Assembly (NCBI GenBank): GCA_030142905.1
Contig: JASJOG010000575.1
Coordinates: forward strand, 42,945-106,944
Reading direction: 5' to 3'
Length of the DNA: 64,000 nucleotides
Source: Heliopora coerulea
Taxonomy: Eukaryota; Cnidaria; Anthozoa; Scleralcyonacea; Helioporidae
Position numbers and translations under genes: made by a program
Shown: in pieces, positions 11,418 through 21,696 of the stretch
Layout of the letters: the number at the start of each line of letters is the position of its first letter
Numbering within the stretch: the stretch's first letter is position 1
Notes under the pieces: model-generated
What the model was told of the DNA's origin: nothing
Seen by the model: only the letters and a program-made list of their open reading frames with translations
The model's database searches: none

Positions 11418-12995
11418 TACATATATGTATATACATATATACACATATATATGTTGAATAGAATGAGGCCAGGCAAAACGAAGAAGCCCTCAGTAGAATC
11501 CACCATGTAGAATGCGTTTTGATATTCAGTAGTGAATGGAGTCCCAAACTGACGTATTGTCTGTCAGATTTGTTCTCGATCACATGGTTACTCCTCTCTG
11601 GCAGACCTTGCTTTGGCGAGAATGCTTTTCTGAATGCTGTCCAAATAATGCTCGCGTACCGTCATGAAACAGACTGACTTTCAAGCCGATTAAGGATTTG
11701 ACACAGGAACGATAATGGTACGATATTTGAGAAACAAAACGGATATTTACTATGCTTGGCACGGTTGATTATTGAAGAATTTTAACTTTCTTTTTATTAT
11801 ATTTTCTATTAGAAAGGTTGAAAGCATTAACAGTAGGCGAACTTAAACATTCCTCACTTTAGCAAAGTAATCTAACATGTCGCACAACTGTAGTGTTGTT
11901 TAGCAAAATATTAAGGAATAACACATTTCTCTTGTACAGATTGTGGCAAACGCAGTAGATCTGAAGATGAAAATGAAACGATCGGCAAAACCAAGAAAAC
12001 AAGGCTTCTCATTGGTCTTCTCAAACTCATTAATAATTCATAAAGCAAAAACAAAAGAAACACATAATTAATCAGTATTTAGAAATCGGAGAAAGATTAC
12101 AGCTGAATTTTTCCAACTTTCGGCTGGATTTTCGCCTAAGATACTGGTTCGTTTGAGACGTAATTTCAAACACTCGTTTAGTGTTCTTCCTCCGATTTCT
12201 AGATACCTCGAAACTCGTTAAAAAAACTCGGCTTCGCCTCGTTTTTAACTCGTTTCTCGGTATCTAGAAATCAGAGAAAGAACACCAACTCGTGTTTGAA
12301 ACATTACTTCAAGTCCCTGTATGCATTTTGTTCGTCTTTGATACAAGTACAATTTTAGCCTGAATTTTCTTTATTTGAAAGAGGAACAGCCTGTTAATGT
12401 TCCTTCGTCATTAGGCGAGTGCCAAACTGAGGATTTGTCAGTGAGATGTGGTCTCAATCAGACAATTACATCCCATTGGAAGACTGTGCTTCAACGAAGA
12501 TGCATTACTGAAAACCTTCTAATATAATGCTCGTGCATGCTGAGCAAAAACAGACTGAGTTTCAAACCAATTACTCAAGAAATCATTTGATACAGGAAGA
12601 ACAGAACGACACTTGAGGAATGGAACAATATACATTAATGTGTACTAAATACCTATGTATGGTTATGGTTTATTATTCACGAATTCCAACTCTTTCTTTT
12701 CATTTATGTTCTATCAGAACGGTCGAAAAAACTAAGGATTGGCAAAATTAATGGACGGCTTTATCAAAAGCTGTGCACGGCGTTGAACATGAAGAATAAG
12801 GGAAAAGATTACATCGCTTTAGGTGGAGTTATGAATTACAATGATGATGAAATCAAGACTTTTCAACAAAGTGATGATCCTGCTGATGCTTTGCTGAGCA
12901 GCTGGAGAACCAAACGTGAGAATAATGTTTCTCGCCTCATTGAACATCTCCTTGATATAGATAGAGAAGATCTCGTTGACATGTTAGAAGAGTAG
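4837..12995 (+). CDS. PNP-Death gene 1: nucleosidase-like domain plus Death domain (damaged copy)
   Basis: The exons are inferred from splice signals and matching phase: 4837-4873, 6962-7621, 8510-8680, 8840-8905, 11940 to about 12001, and 12718-12995. The large exon and the next form a PNP_UDP_1 fold. They contain '[20 protein letters not shown]', the family's glycine-rich/GD motif, then 'GGEMEGEG' and 'VSDYADG', which carry the Met-Glu and catalytic Asp of MTA/SAH nucleosidases. A Glu in 'VNDKEF' (7093-7095) is placed like their catalytic N-terminal Glu. Two acidic linker exons follow. The last exon is a full Death domain with 'DYIALGGVM', 'LLSSW' and 'DREDLVDML'. Lesions: the codon that is ATG in genes 2 and 3 is ACG at 4837, the linker exon has lost its donor near 12001 (a four-base loss relative to gene 3), and Penelope fragments lie in an intron. 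A start elsewhere, or skipping of the linker exon (phases allow it), could rescue expression. The substrate is unknown. Confidence 0.6.
4962..5290. repeat. GATATA satellite in intron 1 of PNP-Death gene 1
   Basis: About 330 bases of degenerate AGATATAGATATAT units. Corresponding arrays are at 21396-21925 and 37684-38172, each with a different length and internal pattern. Long Tyr/Ile-only reading frames across it are an artefact of the repeat. Confidence 0.9.
5291..6605. other. Intron 1 of PNP-Death gene 1, no further features
   Basis: Non-coding and shared with units 2 (21926-23239) and, up to about 38940, 3. A weak inverted repeat around 5705-5835 belongs to the same foldback-like family as 12161-12306. 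Nothing else was recognised. Confidence 0.6.
6606..6770. repeat. Foldback repeat upstream of the PNP exon (unit 1)
   Basis: Terminal segments CACTAGCAAAATGAGCATAA and its imperfect complement near 6740-6765 bracket an inner hairpin (CTAACCTCTTTGTA pairing with TACAAAGAGGTTA). The same element is present in unit 2, so it predates the duplication. Confidence 0.5.
9126..9170. repeat. (TA)n tract at the Penelope insertion site
   Basis: A pure TA run. The matching tract in unit 2 is 27180-27306, without Penelope sequence. In unit 1 the flank resumes at about 11440 (ATGTTGAATAGAATGAGGCC), so everything between is extra in unit 1. Confidence 0.85.
9274..9316 (-). ncRNA. Hammerhead ribozyme (minus strand)
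   Basis: Read on the minus strand: stem I strand GTTGC, core CTGATGA, stem II (CGCG, loop TAC, CGCG), GAAA, a three-pair stem III (ACT/AGT) with a tiny loop, a cleavage triplet ending GTA, then GCGAC, which closes stem I with one G-U pair. All core bases are present. Predicted cleavage lies between plus-strand positions 9279 and 9278. The short stem III is typical of retroelement hammerheads. Confidence 0.72.
9509..9554 (+). ncRNA. Hammerhead ribozyme (plus strand)
   Basis: TGTTGC (9509-9514) pairs with GCGACA (9549-9554) as stem I. CTGATGA (9515-9521) is the first core strand. CGCA/TGCG with loop TAGT is stem II, followed by GAAA (9536-9539). ACT/AGT with loop CGG is a three-pair stem III. 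The cleavage triplet is GTA, with cleavage after 9548. The conserved core is complete. It mirrors the motif at 9274-9316 on the opposite strand. Confidence 0.75.
9633..9681 (-). ncRNA. Hammerhead-like motif, core-mutated
   Basis: This is the mirror image of the motif at 11234-11282. On the minus strand the first core strand reads CTAAGGA instead of CTGANGA, replacing an invariant G, while stem II (CGC/GCG), GAAAC and stem III are intact. Predicted inactive. Confidence 0.5.
9783..10271 (-). pseudogene. Penelope-like element, GIY-YIG endonuclease region
   Basis: A 162-codon frame. From the N-terminus it has '[18 protein letters not shown]', a cysteine cluster '[15 protein letters not shown]', then 'YQATV' and '[18 protein letters not shown]'. 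The last is the GIY-YIG core with its Arg, and a later 'TEKLLILN' stretch carries the Glu. The order of a Cys cluster and then GIY-YIG is that of Penelope-like elements. Reverse-transcriptase sequence is missing upstream of about 10318, so this is a 5'-truncated, non-autonomous copy. Confidence 0.75.
10297..11136 (+). pseudogene. Penelope-like element, RT end plus GIY-YIG endonuclease, frameshifted
   Basis: The frame 10297-10938 carries an RT thumb/connector region ('[20 protein letters not shown]'), the same Cys cluster and the GIY-YIG core as its inverted partner. It ends early at 'RYIWS': relative to the partner the sequence is out of frame after about 10930, and the homologous tail ([18 protein letters not shown] and on to '[10 protein letters not shown]') continues in another frame to about 11136. 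Near 10390-10450 an RT-like '[13 protein letters not shown]' lies in yet another frame, indicating a second shift. Not functional as read. Confidence 0.7.
11234..11282 (+). ncRNA. Hammerhead-like ribozyme at the Penelope 3' end
   Basis: The core is CTGAGGA (11244-11250), which fits CUGANGA, followed by stem II CGC/GCG, GAAA, and a three-pair stem III with a two-base loop, giving a GTT cleavage site. Stem I can form from AACT...GT (11234-11243) with ACAGTT (11277-11282), leaving four bases unpaired on one side. All core bases are present, but the stems are weaker than in the 9509-9554 motif. Confidence 0.55.
11376..11450. repeat. (TA)n/(TACATA)n tract
   Basis: An alternating AT run resuming the tract interrupted at 9170. 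The sequence following it matches unit 2 after 27306. Confidence 0.85.
12161..12306. repeat. Foldback element upstream of Death exon 1
   Basis: The arms TTTCAAACACTCGTTTAGTG and CACCAACTCGTGTTTGAAA, and the inner GATTTCTAGATACC and GGTATCTAGAAATC, pair around a short centre (ACTCGGCTTCGCCTCGTTT). The same element is at about 45286-45427 in unit 3. Unit 2 lacks this stretch. Confidence 0.6.
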
Positions 12996-13314
12996 TCAGT
13001 CATAGCGTAGGATCATCAATGTGTCACAGACGTTTATTTCTGATTAGAACTCAAAGAAAGGACATTGTGTTAACATGCTTTCCCATCGTTTGGGAAATTG
13101 TTAATGAATCTGCTCTGTTTCCTGAAGTATAACCACGATATCTAACCACTTTCTCCTTTCATTCTGTACGGCTAAATCGTCTTGCTGGTGTATGTTATTT
13201 TACATAAAAAGTGGTGTGACTACCAGAACCTCCACGTCTCACTGCACTTCTGCATTATGTGTATTACAAACGTTACCAGTACATCCAGTATCATCATTAA
13301 CACCATTCCCATTA

Positions 13315-13575
13315 CTTACCATCATCACCATCACCATCACTAACATCATCACACTTATATTCGTCATCAGTCACCATAAATTCCGTCATCACCATGACCA
13401 TGACCATCACTATCACCACTAACACCATCTCAACTAACACCATCACCATCATCACCACTATCACCATCACCATCACTAATATCATCACACTTATAATCGT
13501 CATCAGTCACCATCAATGCCGTCATAACCATGACCATGACCACTATCACCATCACCATTATCACCATTACCGTCA
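13315..13575. repeat. CACCAT minisatellite between convergent genes (unit 1)
   Basis: Degenerate ATCACC/ACCATG repeats just 3' of the Death-domain stop. Homologues are at 29382-29700 and 46441-46745 with differing copy numbers. The His/Asp- and Met/Val-rich frames across it are repeat artefacts. Confidence 0.85.
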
Positions 13576-13757
13576 GCATCACTTTGAACGTCACCATCTT
13601 CATTACCACAGTAACCATAACGTAATATAACAAATAAGCACAACCGCAACCACAAAACATTTTAGTGGACAAAAAAAATTAACAATATACATTACAATTT
13701 ACAATGACTGTTGAATTTCTTTACCACTAAATGTGCTGTGCTGTGCTGTGCGAGTCT

Positions 13758-15378
13758 TTACTTCAGTCTCACATTTCTCGGAATTTTAGCAGGTTCAGGA
13801 GGTTTTATCACGCTTCTTGGTCCAGGAATGCTATATGGAAGTAGACCTTAAGAAACGAAGTTTGACATTAGTATTTTGAATGAGAAGTTGAGCTGGTCAA
13901 ATCGCACATGAATTGCACTTAATGCAAGGCTAACCAAGAATGCCTTCTCAGCTTGTGTTAAGGCTCATTTTGCCCAGTCAAACGACTACGCATGTTGACA
14001 CAATTTTAAAGTGCTCCTGCGATCAAACCTGCCATTAAAGATTCCTCGTTTTCCTAAACAGCAAGAAATTCTAACTGACGTTGCAAAATTTCAGTGAGCT
14101 AAGAGCTTGATAAGTCTTGTTCTGTTCCTGTAAAGTATAATTTTACGCCTGCCATAACCGAAACTTGATCCGAAAGCTTGCGATGTAAAATTGAAGACGA
14201 GACGTCGGAAGTTCAACACGAGAAGAAAATGATTGGCTTGTTACCAAATGAATGTATTCATGTTCGGAGAAAATGTACATAAATATATTGGATACTTCGA
14301 GAACTCTTCGAAGAAGTATCACAGGACAAGTACAAAATCACCAATCACAGATGTTGCATCAAGCCTTTGGCACTTTGACATCTCAGCTAAAGACACCGCT
14401 ATAAAATCGCGGGTTCTTTTGCTAAAACTGTGGAATAATGGCGGGGGAAATCTTCACAACTTGGGAGGAGAAGATAATTATGATGATGTGTTTGTTTTTC
14501 GTGTTTTTTCACTACAAATGTAAACAGTTCTCAACCTAAAGCGATATTGTGGGACAATAAATCGCAGGCAGAAAATACGTTAATTTTCTTTATACCATAA
14601 ATATGCTGAATTGCCTGCGAGAAAATAGTTCCCAATGAATAATTTGCAGCAGCATGAACTGACTACCAGTCAAGGATATAATATACTAACCAAAGTCTTG
14701 TGCTGTGTGAATTGCCTTGATTAGGTTTTCCTGTTGAACTCTGCAAACACCTACAAAAAAAGTAAGCTTGTTTAGGACAAAATGCACAGAAACGTTAAAA
14801 TACCAACGAAGCAAAAGATACTTTTTTTGGTCTTTCTTAACGCAAAATATTTATAAACGCACAAAAGCTCTTTTATTTCGTATTTTTGAAGCCTCGATGT
14901 TTGCAGTGGAGACCCCGCAGTGGTTAGTAGTTGGACTAAGTGAAGAGAGGACAATAGGGTCCTTAAGCAAACAGGACGGGAATGTCGTCAGTCATACAAT
15001 GTAATTATTCAAGTAAAACAAAGAGAATGAACAATTTTTAGTTCCAAGGGAATTGCAGTGTCACCCTCGTTCCCCATACAACGTCGCTCGAAGCATTTTT
15101 ACGTGTTTAGCATGACGTTAACTCGTGGTGCAGCTAAAGCGGTTAGTAGAGTTTCTCCTTAGTTTGAACTGAAATGTGACATAATATAAAACTTGGTTAA
15201 CTTCGAAATTCAGAGGATATTTTCAACTGTTAGCATCAATGTTTCTTACATACCTGTTTTCGTAGCTTCAAACACTTCGCCAGTGTGCGGAGATATAAAT
15301 TGCGAAAGTAGATCAATATCCTATCAAATCAAAATTGCACAGTAAATCAAATTGAAAGTTAAAGGTAAAAGTGCACCA

Positions 15379-15425
<47 letters not shown>

Positions 15426-16484
15426 TGCACTTTTACTTTCAACTTTCAATTAAGAGAATAGAAATAAAATATATAATATATATAAAAATATAAAGAAAGA
15501 GAATAGAAATAAAATTGAGATTTAAAACCCTTTTCCTTTGTTCACAATCAACAAACAATTTACAATATATACACATCTATATAATATAAATAAATATTAC
15601 CCTGTAATCTAGTTCATATCCACCGGCCAAGTAAAGTCGACAAATTGGACAAGGATTACCGGATACCACTTGCGTGTCTCCAGTTCCTCTCTGTGAAGGA
15701 GAACACAGCATATAAATTAAATCGCAAGAACGTAATGTTTAACAAAAATATTCCACCTATAGTTATAAAAGGAACGGAATAGGAATGTAAGAATCCATAA
15801 CAGAACTGGAAATTAGGAAAATTCAAAAGAAACTTTGCAATGACGTTTGCCCAATTTTTAATTGACAAAAATCGCTACCAAGTTAGGAGTGAAAATTAGG
15901 AATGTTTCGGTATGTAAGTTTATGTACTGTGTGCATGCGAATTCAAACGTACAGTAAAACTCAACACAATCTTCCACGTGCACTTACGATGCATTTCTTT
16001 CTTGTTCTCTGTTTACAATTAAAGAAAAAAAGGATTAAAAAAAGTGTTTACTGTATTTGATATAGAATATGCACATGGCAAATATCAAGCATGAACTGAA
16101 GTGACCTACATCGAGTTAAATAAAACCTACCATGGGAGGCTTCTGTCCTTTGAAGTTCCGTCTATAGTAGGCCCAGATTGGTTTTTCTAAGTAGACTTGT
16201 TAGCAAAAAAATACAGAAAATTAGTTACAATAAAAAGAGATTGGCTAATATTTACAAAGGGAAAATCAGTAATTTTTAATACAATGCAGTTTTTGTTTTG
16301 TTTTGTTTTCTTTTTTTTGGGAGGGGGAGAGGGTTAAGTGCAAATCGTGGAAAAAATATAAATTGCCTCATACATGAAGTGAATTGAAACACACCGATTA
16401 TGATTATGCAATAGAATAAAATATACAAATTATCCTTATCTAAAACAGATTATCAAGACATTCACCTTTCTTTTCCGAACACTT
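13758..16484 (-). pseudogene. MRPS18B-like (mS40) gene, 5'-truncated duplicate in unit 1
   Basis: Five in-phase exons read on the minus strand: 16131-16186, 15601-15690, 15254-15320, 14691-14750 and 13758-13846 (TAA). They give 'KPIWAYYRRNFKGQKPPM', 'SGNPCPICRLY', 'DIDLLSQFISPHTGEVFEAT', 'VCRVQQENLIKAIHTAQDFG' and 'LLPYSIPGPRSV...'. These match the MRPS18B hallmarks (YRRN.KG, the CPIC zinc-ligand pair, QF..HTG, GVC). Part of the next upstream exon is present (16466-16484), but homology to the full gene at 49681 breaks off inside it. All 5' exons, including the start, are missing, so this is a duplication-truncated copy without its own start. Confidence 0.75.
15350..15450. repeat. AT-cored hairpin in an MRPS18B intron (unit 1)
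   Basis: A long inverted repeat (AAAGTGCACCAAT paired with ATTGGTGCACTTT, extending to TTGAAAGTTAAAG) flanks a pure TA run. The same structure is found at 31467-31547 and 48519-48609 with different TA lengths. Confidence 0.8.
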
Positions 16485-16486
16485 TC

Positions 16487-19400
16487 CTTTTTGCCTCCGA
16501 TGCACAGACCTTACCAGGTTTTATCATCAGGCACAGTCTGCACGCAGGCTAGAATTAAGCTAAACTTTCGAACAGTCAGACTCTGAAATTTTGGCCCTCG
16601 AAACTTTCATTAGCTTGATGGTAGCATATCTAGTCACATGACTAGTGAGAAAGGAAAATTAAGAAGGCAAGCGATCAAGTTACCACTTATAGGTAAATTT
16701 ACCACTTTCTGAGAGCGTTTCCACAGTCAAATCGGGTAAAATCACGACAACTACAGTCTTAAAAAGAAACACCATACCGTTGATGGCAAAGATACTTTGA
16801 GAGTAGCCATAACAAGCAGATAAGCGAACATGACCAACGTGTAGAATTTCCCAAAAACCTAACGAAGCATTTTCGTTAACATCCACTCTTATAAAGCAAA
16901 ATGAGGTACTTTATCATTCATATGTTAGAGTTTAGTTCACGTACCATATCCCTGGATAGAGCTCATTTCCCCGTTTGCGACCTCTTGCCAATCCATCTCT
17001 TATCCCAACTCGAATCTATAATGAGTGAGTGGGCATTTACCAAATTTTCAATTTCCTGTTTATTGTAAACCCAAGCTTCTAGGTAATTCTCCTTTCTTCT
17101 TGTGATATAATCAGGGCGGACTGGGCGGTCAGTGACTTTGGCGTGGTTTCTGACTCAAGGTGCACATGAAATGACAGACATCTCTTGTTCCGTTGTAGCA
17201 GATGAAGTGGATGTAGTCCTACAGTAACCTTACAATGTACCGAAGTACACTTTACGGGACTTAATGGCACAAGGACAACAATTTCCCAATTGTTCTTTAA
17301 TGTTCTTTCATCAGGGAGCCCACTCACAATTGTGATTTTCAGTGAGGCCCAATGCATCGTTTTACACGCATAGCCTCAATTTAGTTACTTTAAACTAGAT
17401 TCACTTTTACCTTTTGTTCCTAGCTACTGTCCTTTTTTAAGAGAATTTAATCGAATGAAGTCGAGACGATGTGTATAAAGTGATACATTATGGCAGAAGA
17501 GCGGTGAGCGGAAAATGAGATTCATTTCCACAAATGCATTCACGTAGGGATAGAATTATAGTAGGAAATTAAAATGGGATTACCCCCAGGCTAAAGCGAG
17601 AGACGCGTCAACTCAACAACTGGACCAGTTTATTCCACCAACTGTTTTCAAGTAGCCAGCAAGTACGTGAGAGATCTATCAGGTATTTGGTGAGGTACGT
17701 CATTCTTCTCTTGTTCATTGATCAGTAAAGCCGGTCGAAAACTAACCACTCCCAGACTGTCGTGCCTTCACTGGATTTATCACAGCAACTCAGTTTATCC
17801 ATTGAAATCAAAAAGTAAACTATCCACCACCGACCTTTCACCAAGCCCAGCTCAATTCATTGACCAAATATCAAACATCTTATCATGTCGTTCCCGTACT
17901 TCTTGGGGAAGTATGGTAGCTTTTTAATGGTTTGTAATGAATCCTTTGAAATAAAGAAGATAAAGCCACGGCGACCATGTTAGTTCCCCACGCAACAGTT
18001 CAGTGTTATTACCTTTTTATGAGAGAGTTCCGGGAAGCGACCATCTCCTGTAATCGATCACCTCGATCAGATACTGTATGTGGAATATCTGGTTAGCGAT
18101 TGCCACTATATAATTCAGTTCTGATTTGATAATTTGGAATGGTCTTCGAGTTTCATGTTTCAACTCACTTTCAAGTGTCTGTACGGTAGCAGAGGGCAGT
18201 TTCACTCTACTTTCAACTAGAAAATGATGCTCGATTTTTTTACTCACTGATCAAGAGTTCTTATCAGTACATTGCATAACTTTTTAGTATTCTAGTGGTA
18301 ATTTGTTGGGCAAAAGAGTTCTGCCTGGTACGGTTAACAGCCATAAAAGTTTGAATTGTAATAAAACGTAGTTGTCATAACAGGAAGTGATAAGTTGAAC
18401 TTCGTTGAGCTTAAACATTAAAAGAAACCGCATTACGAGTAACCGACTATAAATGGCAAATATTCGTTGAATGTCAAGTCTTCGTTTGGTAACAAAACAA
18501 AGAAATGATGTGTTTGTGGTAGCTTGGTAATTATGTTTTTAATACGCACTCTCTCAAGCTGTTCTCTCAGAAAAACTTTCTGAGTCCCTGACGGGAATCG
18601 AACCCGTAACTTTCTGATCGCCGGTGAGACGCTCTAACCATTGAGCTACAAAGACTCAGATGGTGAGCGAAGGTTAAATTTGTGTACTGGTTTGTATAGA
18701 TGGTAGACATATGTACTTTAATTATGTAAACATATCTTCCTTTTGGTAAAATATGGCCGCTGTGAAAACACCTGCACCTTCTAGTCGCCACCTAATATCC
18801 TCTACCTCTCCACTGAACTCAAAAAATTGCCAGTTTCATACGCTTTCGCACACTTCGTATGATAAGACGTGTTTTATGATCAAACGCTCGGATAAATTTG
18901 GAGTACTTATACCTCGATTGTCTCTCAGGATGTTAGTTCATTTGAGAAGATATCACACACTCGCGAGAGTGTCGGACACTTCGCCCAAACAACTCGGTTT
19001 ATTAGCGTAGCCAAGTGGGGGCAGTTCCTCCCTCACTTTTTGTCCTGATTAGGTCTGTCGGTACATCCAGTACAACTGTCGGTACATTAAGCCTGTCTGT
19101 CGCGGATTTCGTTTGCGTTTGAATTATCAAATTAAAAAATTGTCACCAAAGGCCGTTCGTCAGGAAAGAAACGTGTTCGGGAGCATTTGTTCCAAACTCG
19201 ATATTCTTTGAGATCACTTATGGCAGTTTTCAACCTTTTAACTTTTTACCTTAGCAGTTGTTCGCCAGGCCCCGTCGCAAGTTTTGTCGGTGGATTTCAG
19301 CGGAAAAAGACTTTTTTGTTGATTTATTATACTTCTTGTGGAGTTGACTAACTCTCAGACGTAAAATAGAGACTCATAGTTCGAGCAATCATAAGTACTG

Positions 19401-19898
19401 AGCAACCTGCGATGCGCGCATCGTAGTTCAGGAGGTGGTTGTTTCGTCGGCGCATTTGCGGACTCTGCCCCTCAACTTTCACATCCTTACGATTTGACCA
19501 GTAGTTTGATTTAGGAATGTATACCCTTACCAGGAAGTTTTGTAAATTTTTCATCAGTAATGTAGCATGTAAATAAGGTTTCTTGCAGTTTGAGAATTTT
19601 TTCCGCCTACATATTAAGGTGGATACATAAGATTTGGTATTTATGTCTTCGGTTGTACATCGTCAGGTGATGGTGTCTTCGTAATAGGTCCTTACTGTTC
19701 CAACGGATAATCCAAACCTTTCTAAAATACAAGTCTGTTTTACTTATCTTTACATTGTAACATATTGAACATAAGTTCTTCATTTTGTGGAAACAGTTGA
19801 TCTGCAGAAAACTCAGAACGCGTCTAAAAGTTTTTCAGTTACTTGATAAACGTCTCGACCAGTTTACGGCTGTGAGTCACCGTCCTCTCAATAATCTA
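16487..19898. repeat. E block, copy 1: duplicated non-coding segment of unknown origin
   Basis: Nearly identical to 32583-36213 and has no counterpart in unit 3. It begins exactly where MRPS18B homology ends and runs to the Harbinger element of the next unit. Short frames are conserved between the two copies (for example minus 17079-17357), but copy 2 has internal deletions and I recognise no protein family with confidence. Copy 1 carries a SINE-like segment near 18517-18715 where copy 2 has about 540 bases of other sequence. Confidence 0.6.
18517..18715 (-). mobile_element. tRNA-derived SINE-like element, single orientation
   Basis: Bases 18582-18657, read on the minus strand, form a tRNA-like unit: an acceptor stem GAGTC.../...GACTC, the box A-like TAGCTCAATGGTTAGAGC, and the box B-like GGGTTCGATTCCCG. 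The anticodon stem has a mismatch and the base before the would-be anticodon (GGC) is C rather than T, so it is not a working tRNA gene. The outer sequence (AATACGCAC...CAAGCTGTTC) is the same as in the palindromic insertion at 62422-62629, which defines it as a dispersed repeat. Confidence 0.6.
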
Positions 19899-20635
19899 GA
19901 GTTTAAGATTCGACGACGCGCCGCCACGACGCACCGTCACCCGGAAATAAATTTTGCATAACTGCGACACTGCGTATGCTCCACAGCATGTAGCAGCGCG
20001 TCGTCCTCATGTCGACTACGCTGTTTTGGCCTTTTCACGTAGTCGCACAGGCAGTGTGGGTCTTTAAAATTATTCCGCAGAAAAGTTAGTAAAATTCGAG
20101 TTGTCATAGCTTCTTTGTGTTTTGTAAACATAGCTTAAGGTAAGCCAAGTGCTACCAGCGTGCTTATCAAAACAAACACCTCTTCAAAACAATACATAAT
20201 CCAGTCATACCATCACAAACTGTTCCCTGTTTACATTTAAAAACATCTGGAATTTGCAAGGCTTCGGCAAGGGCGGGCAGGTCGTTCTTCTCAAAACAAA
20301 ACTATGCTTTGCATTCGCAGTCATCCTTACTTGCCAAGTCAAATCTTGGGTAGTTATGGACTGGGAAATCGACGTTCTTGGACTTGTTAACTTCCCATAG
20401 CAATAAAAACTCCTCTTCGTCAATGGTTTCATCATCAAGCGCAATCAGAAGGTTGTCTTTGACTTCGTTATGTGACGTCATTGTGAAAGTAACGGAACGT
20501 CCGTGTGACGTTCGCGTTGTTTTCAGTAACGAAAATCTTAAATTGTTAACCCAATATGAGACACCAGCGCGCTAGAGCCAGTCATGCGCAGTCATTCCGC
20601 CCGCGCGTAGCGGCGCATCGTCGAATCTTAAACTC
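19899..20635 (-). mobile_element. Harbinger-derived element with HARBI1-like fragment (unit 2)
   Basis: The inverted ends are GAGTTTAAGATTCGACGACG on the left and its near-complement ending at 20635. The minus-strand transposase N-terminal fragment inside (about 20446-20165) corresponds to the copies in units 1 and 3 but has an in-frame TAG at 20302-20304 in the 'CECKAE' region. The catalytic domain is absent. The element was already gutted before the array duplicated. Confidence 0.6.
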
Positions 20636-21278
20636 CCTAATTGTACGAGCTTGGTACTCATGGTTCTCTTGATCCAAATTGACACGTGGTTTCGGACAGT
20701 GCATGGCCCAGAATGCCCTGCTTTGTTGTAGCCGAAGTTTCAATTGGTTAAAATGGCTTCCCAAACCTTGCTAGATTAAAATGCTGTAATAAGCTTAAGA
20801 CACCTCCAGTGTTTACCTCCTTAATTCCACTGATCTATTTGTAGGAAACTTTCTTTGGAAACTATAAGCATAATCTGGCATACTGCATGTTCGACCCCAA
20901 TTTCTTAGTTTTCCTGGCCAAACAAAATCTCTGAGTAGATCTTTTATCAGGAAAGATCGACAGAATGATAAATGTGAATAATTCTCTGTCTCACCTGAGC
21001 GTCTTCGCAACTCATTGCTTACACAAAAAAAACTTAAATGTGGTGTACTGCCGAAGTTTTTGTTGAACTTGACAATCACCTTCATCAGCAAACCCTTCAT
21101 CAGAGTAAACCGCTTCTCAGTAATCCTTGTTCCGGTACCATAAAGTGGTACCTCGCATATGTTGATCAGTAAGGGAACTTATGGAGCAAACTTGGCTATA
21201 TCTAACAAGTACCAGGTTATTATTAGTCAGTTTATTCTTACCCCCAATTTTGTTTGACTTTCACAAGCAGTCGCTAAG

Positions 21279-21660
21279 ATGAGTACAGATGAAGTTGACG
21301 CCAGTGGCGCTACAGGTAAAGCATGTAAGGCTTGCACAATTTTTTTATTAATATGAGGGAATGTTATTGTGAGATACGATCGCAGTATCTCCCTAGATAT
21401 AGATATATAGATGTAGATATATAGATGTAGATATATAGATATAGATATAGATACATATAGATATATAGATTTGGATATATAGATATAGATATATAGATAA
21501 AAATATACAGATATAGATATATAGATATAGATATATAGATATATAGATATAGATATATAGATATAGATATATAGATATAGATATATAGATATAGATATAT
21601 AGATATAGATATATAGATATAGATATATAGATATAGATATATAGATATAGATATATATAG

Positions 21661-21696
<36 letters not shown>

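Larger units (their letters stand above)
3641..20090. repeat. Tandem unit 1 of the PNP-Death array (about 16.45 kb)
   Basis: The landmark GTTGTCATAGCTTCTTTGTG occurs at about 3650, 20099 and 36414, giving periods of about 16,449 and 16,315 bases. Within unit 1 the order is truncated Harbinger element, first exon, GATATA satellite, PNP exons, linker exons, Death exon, CACCAT tract, truncated MRPS18B, then the E block. Unit 1 differs from unit 2 mainly by Penelope-like insertions in a TA tract (9170-11375) and by the SINE-like segment near 18517. Confidence 0.85.

Noticed and set aside
13192..13672. His/Asp/Thr-rich and Met/Val-rich frames on both strands (also 29254-29791 and 46316-46844)
   Set aside because: Read-outs of the CACCAT minisatellite. 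Copies differ by in-frame and out-of-frame repeat changes.
14233..14523. A 96-codon plus-strand frame present in all three units (30347-30637, 47424-47693)
   Set aside because: It lies in an MRPS18B intron on the opposite strand. Conservation is explained by recent duplication, and unit 3 has an indel that changes its start. No family features.
17079..17357. Minus-strand frame with 'VKCTSVHCKV...' faintly reminiscent of an integrin alpha ectodomain
   Set aside because: The resemblance is limited to a few residues, copy 2 has an in-exon deletion, and no neighbouring integrin exon was found.
18582..18657. tRNA gene call (also 39972-40047 and 40091-40166)
   Set aside because: The acceptor and T arms look good, but the anticodon stem has a mismatch and the base before the would-be anticodon is C, not T. 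The sequence is part of a dispersed repeat, two copies of which are palindromic insertions.
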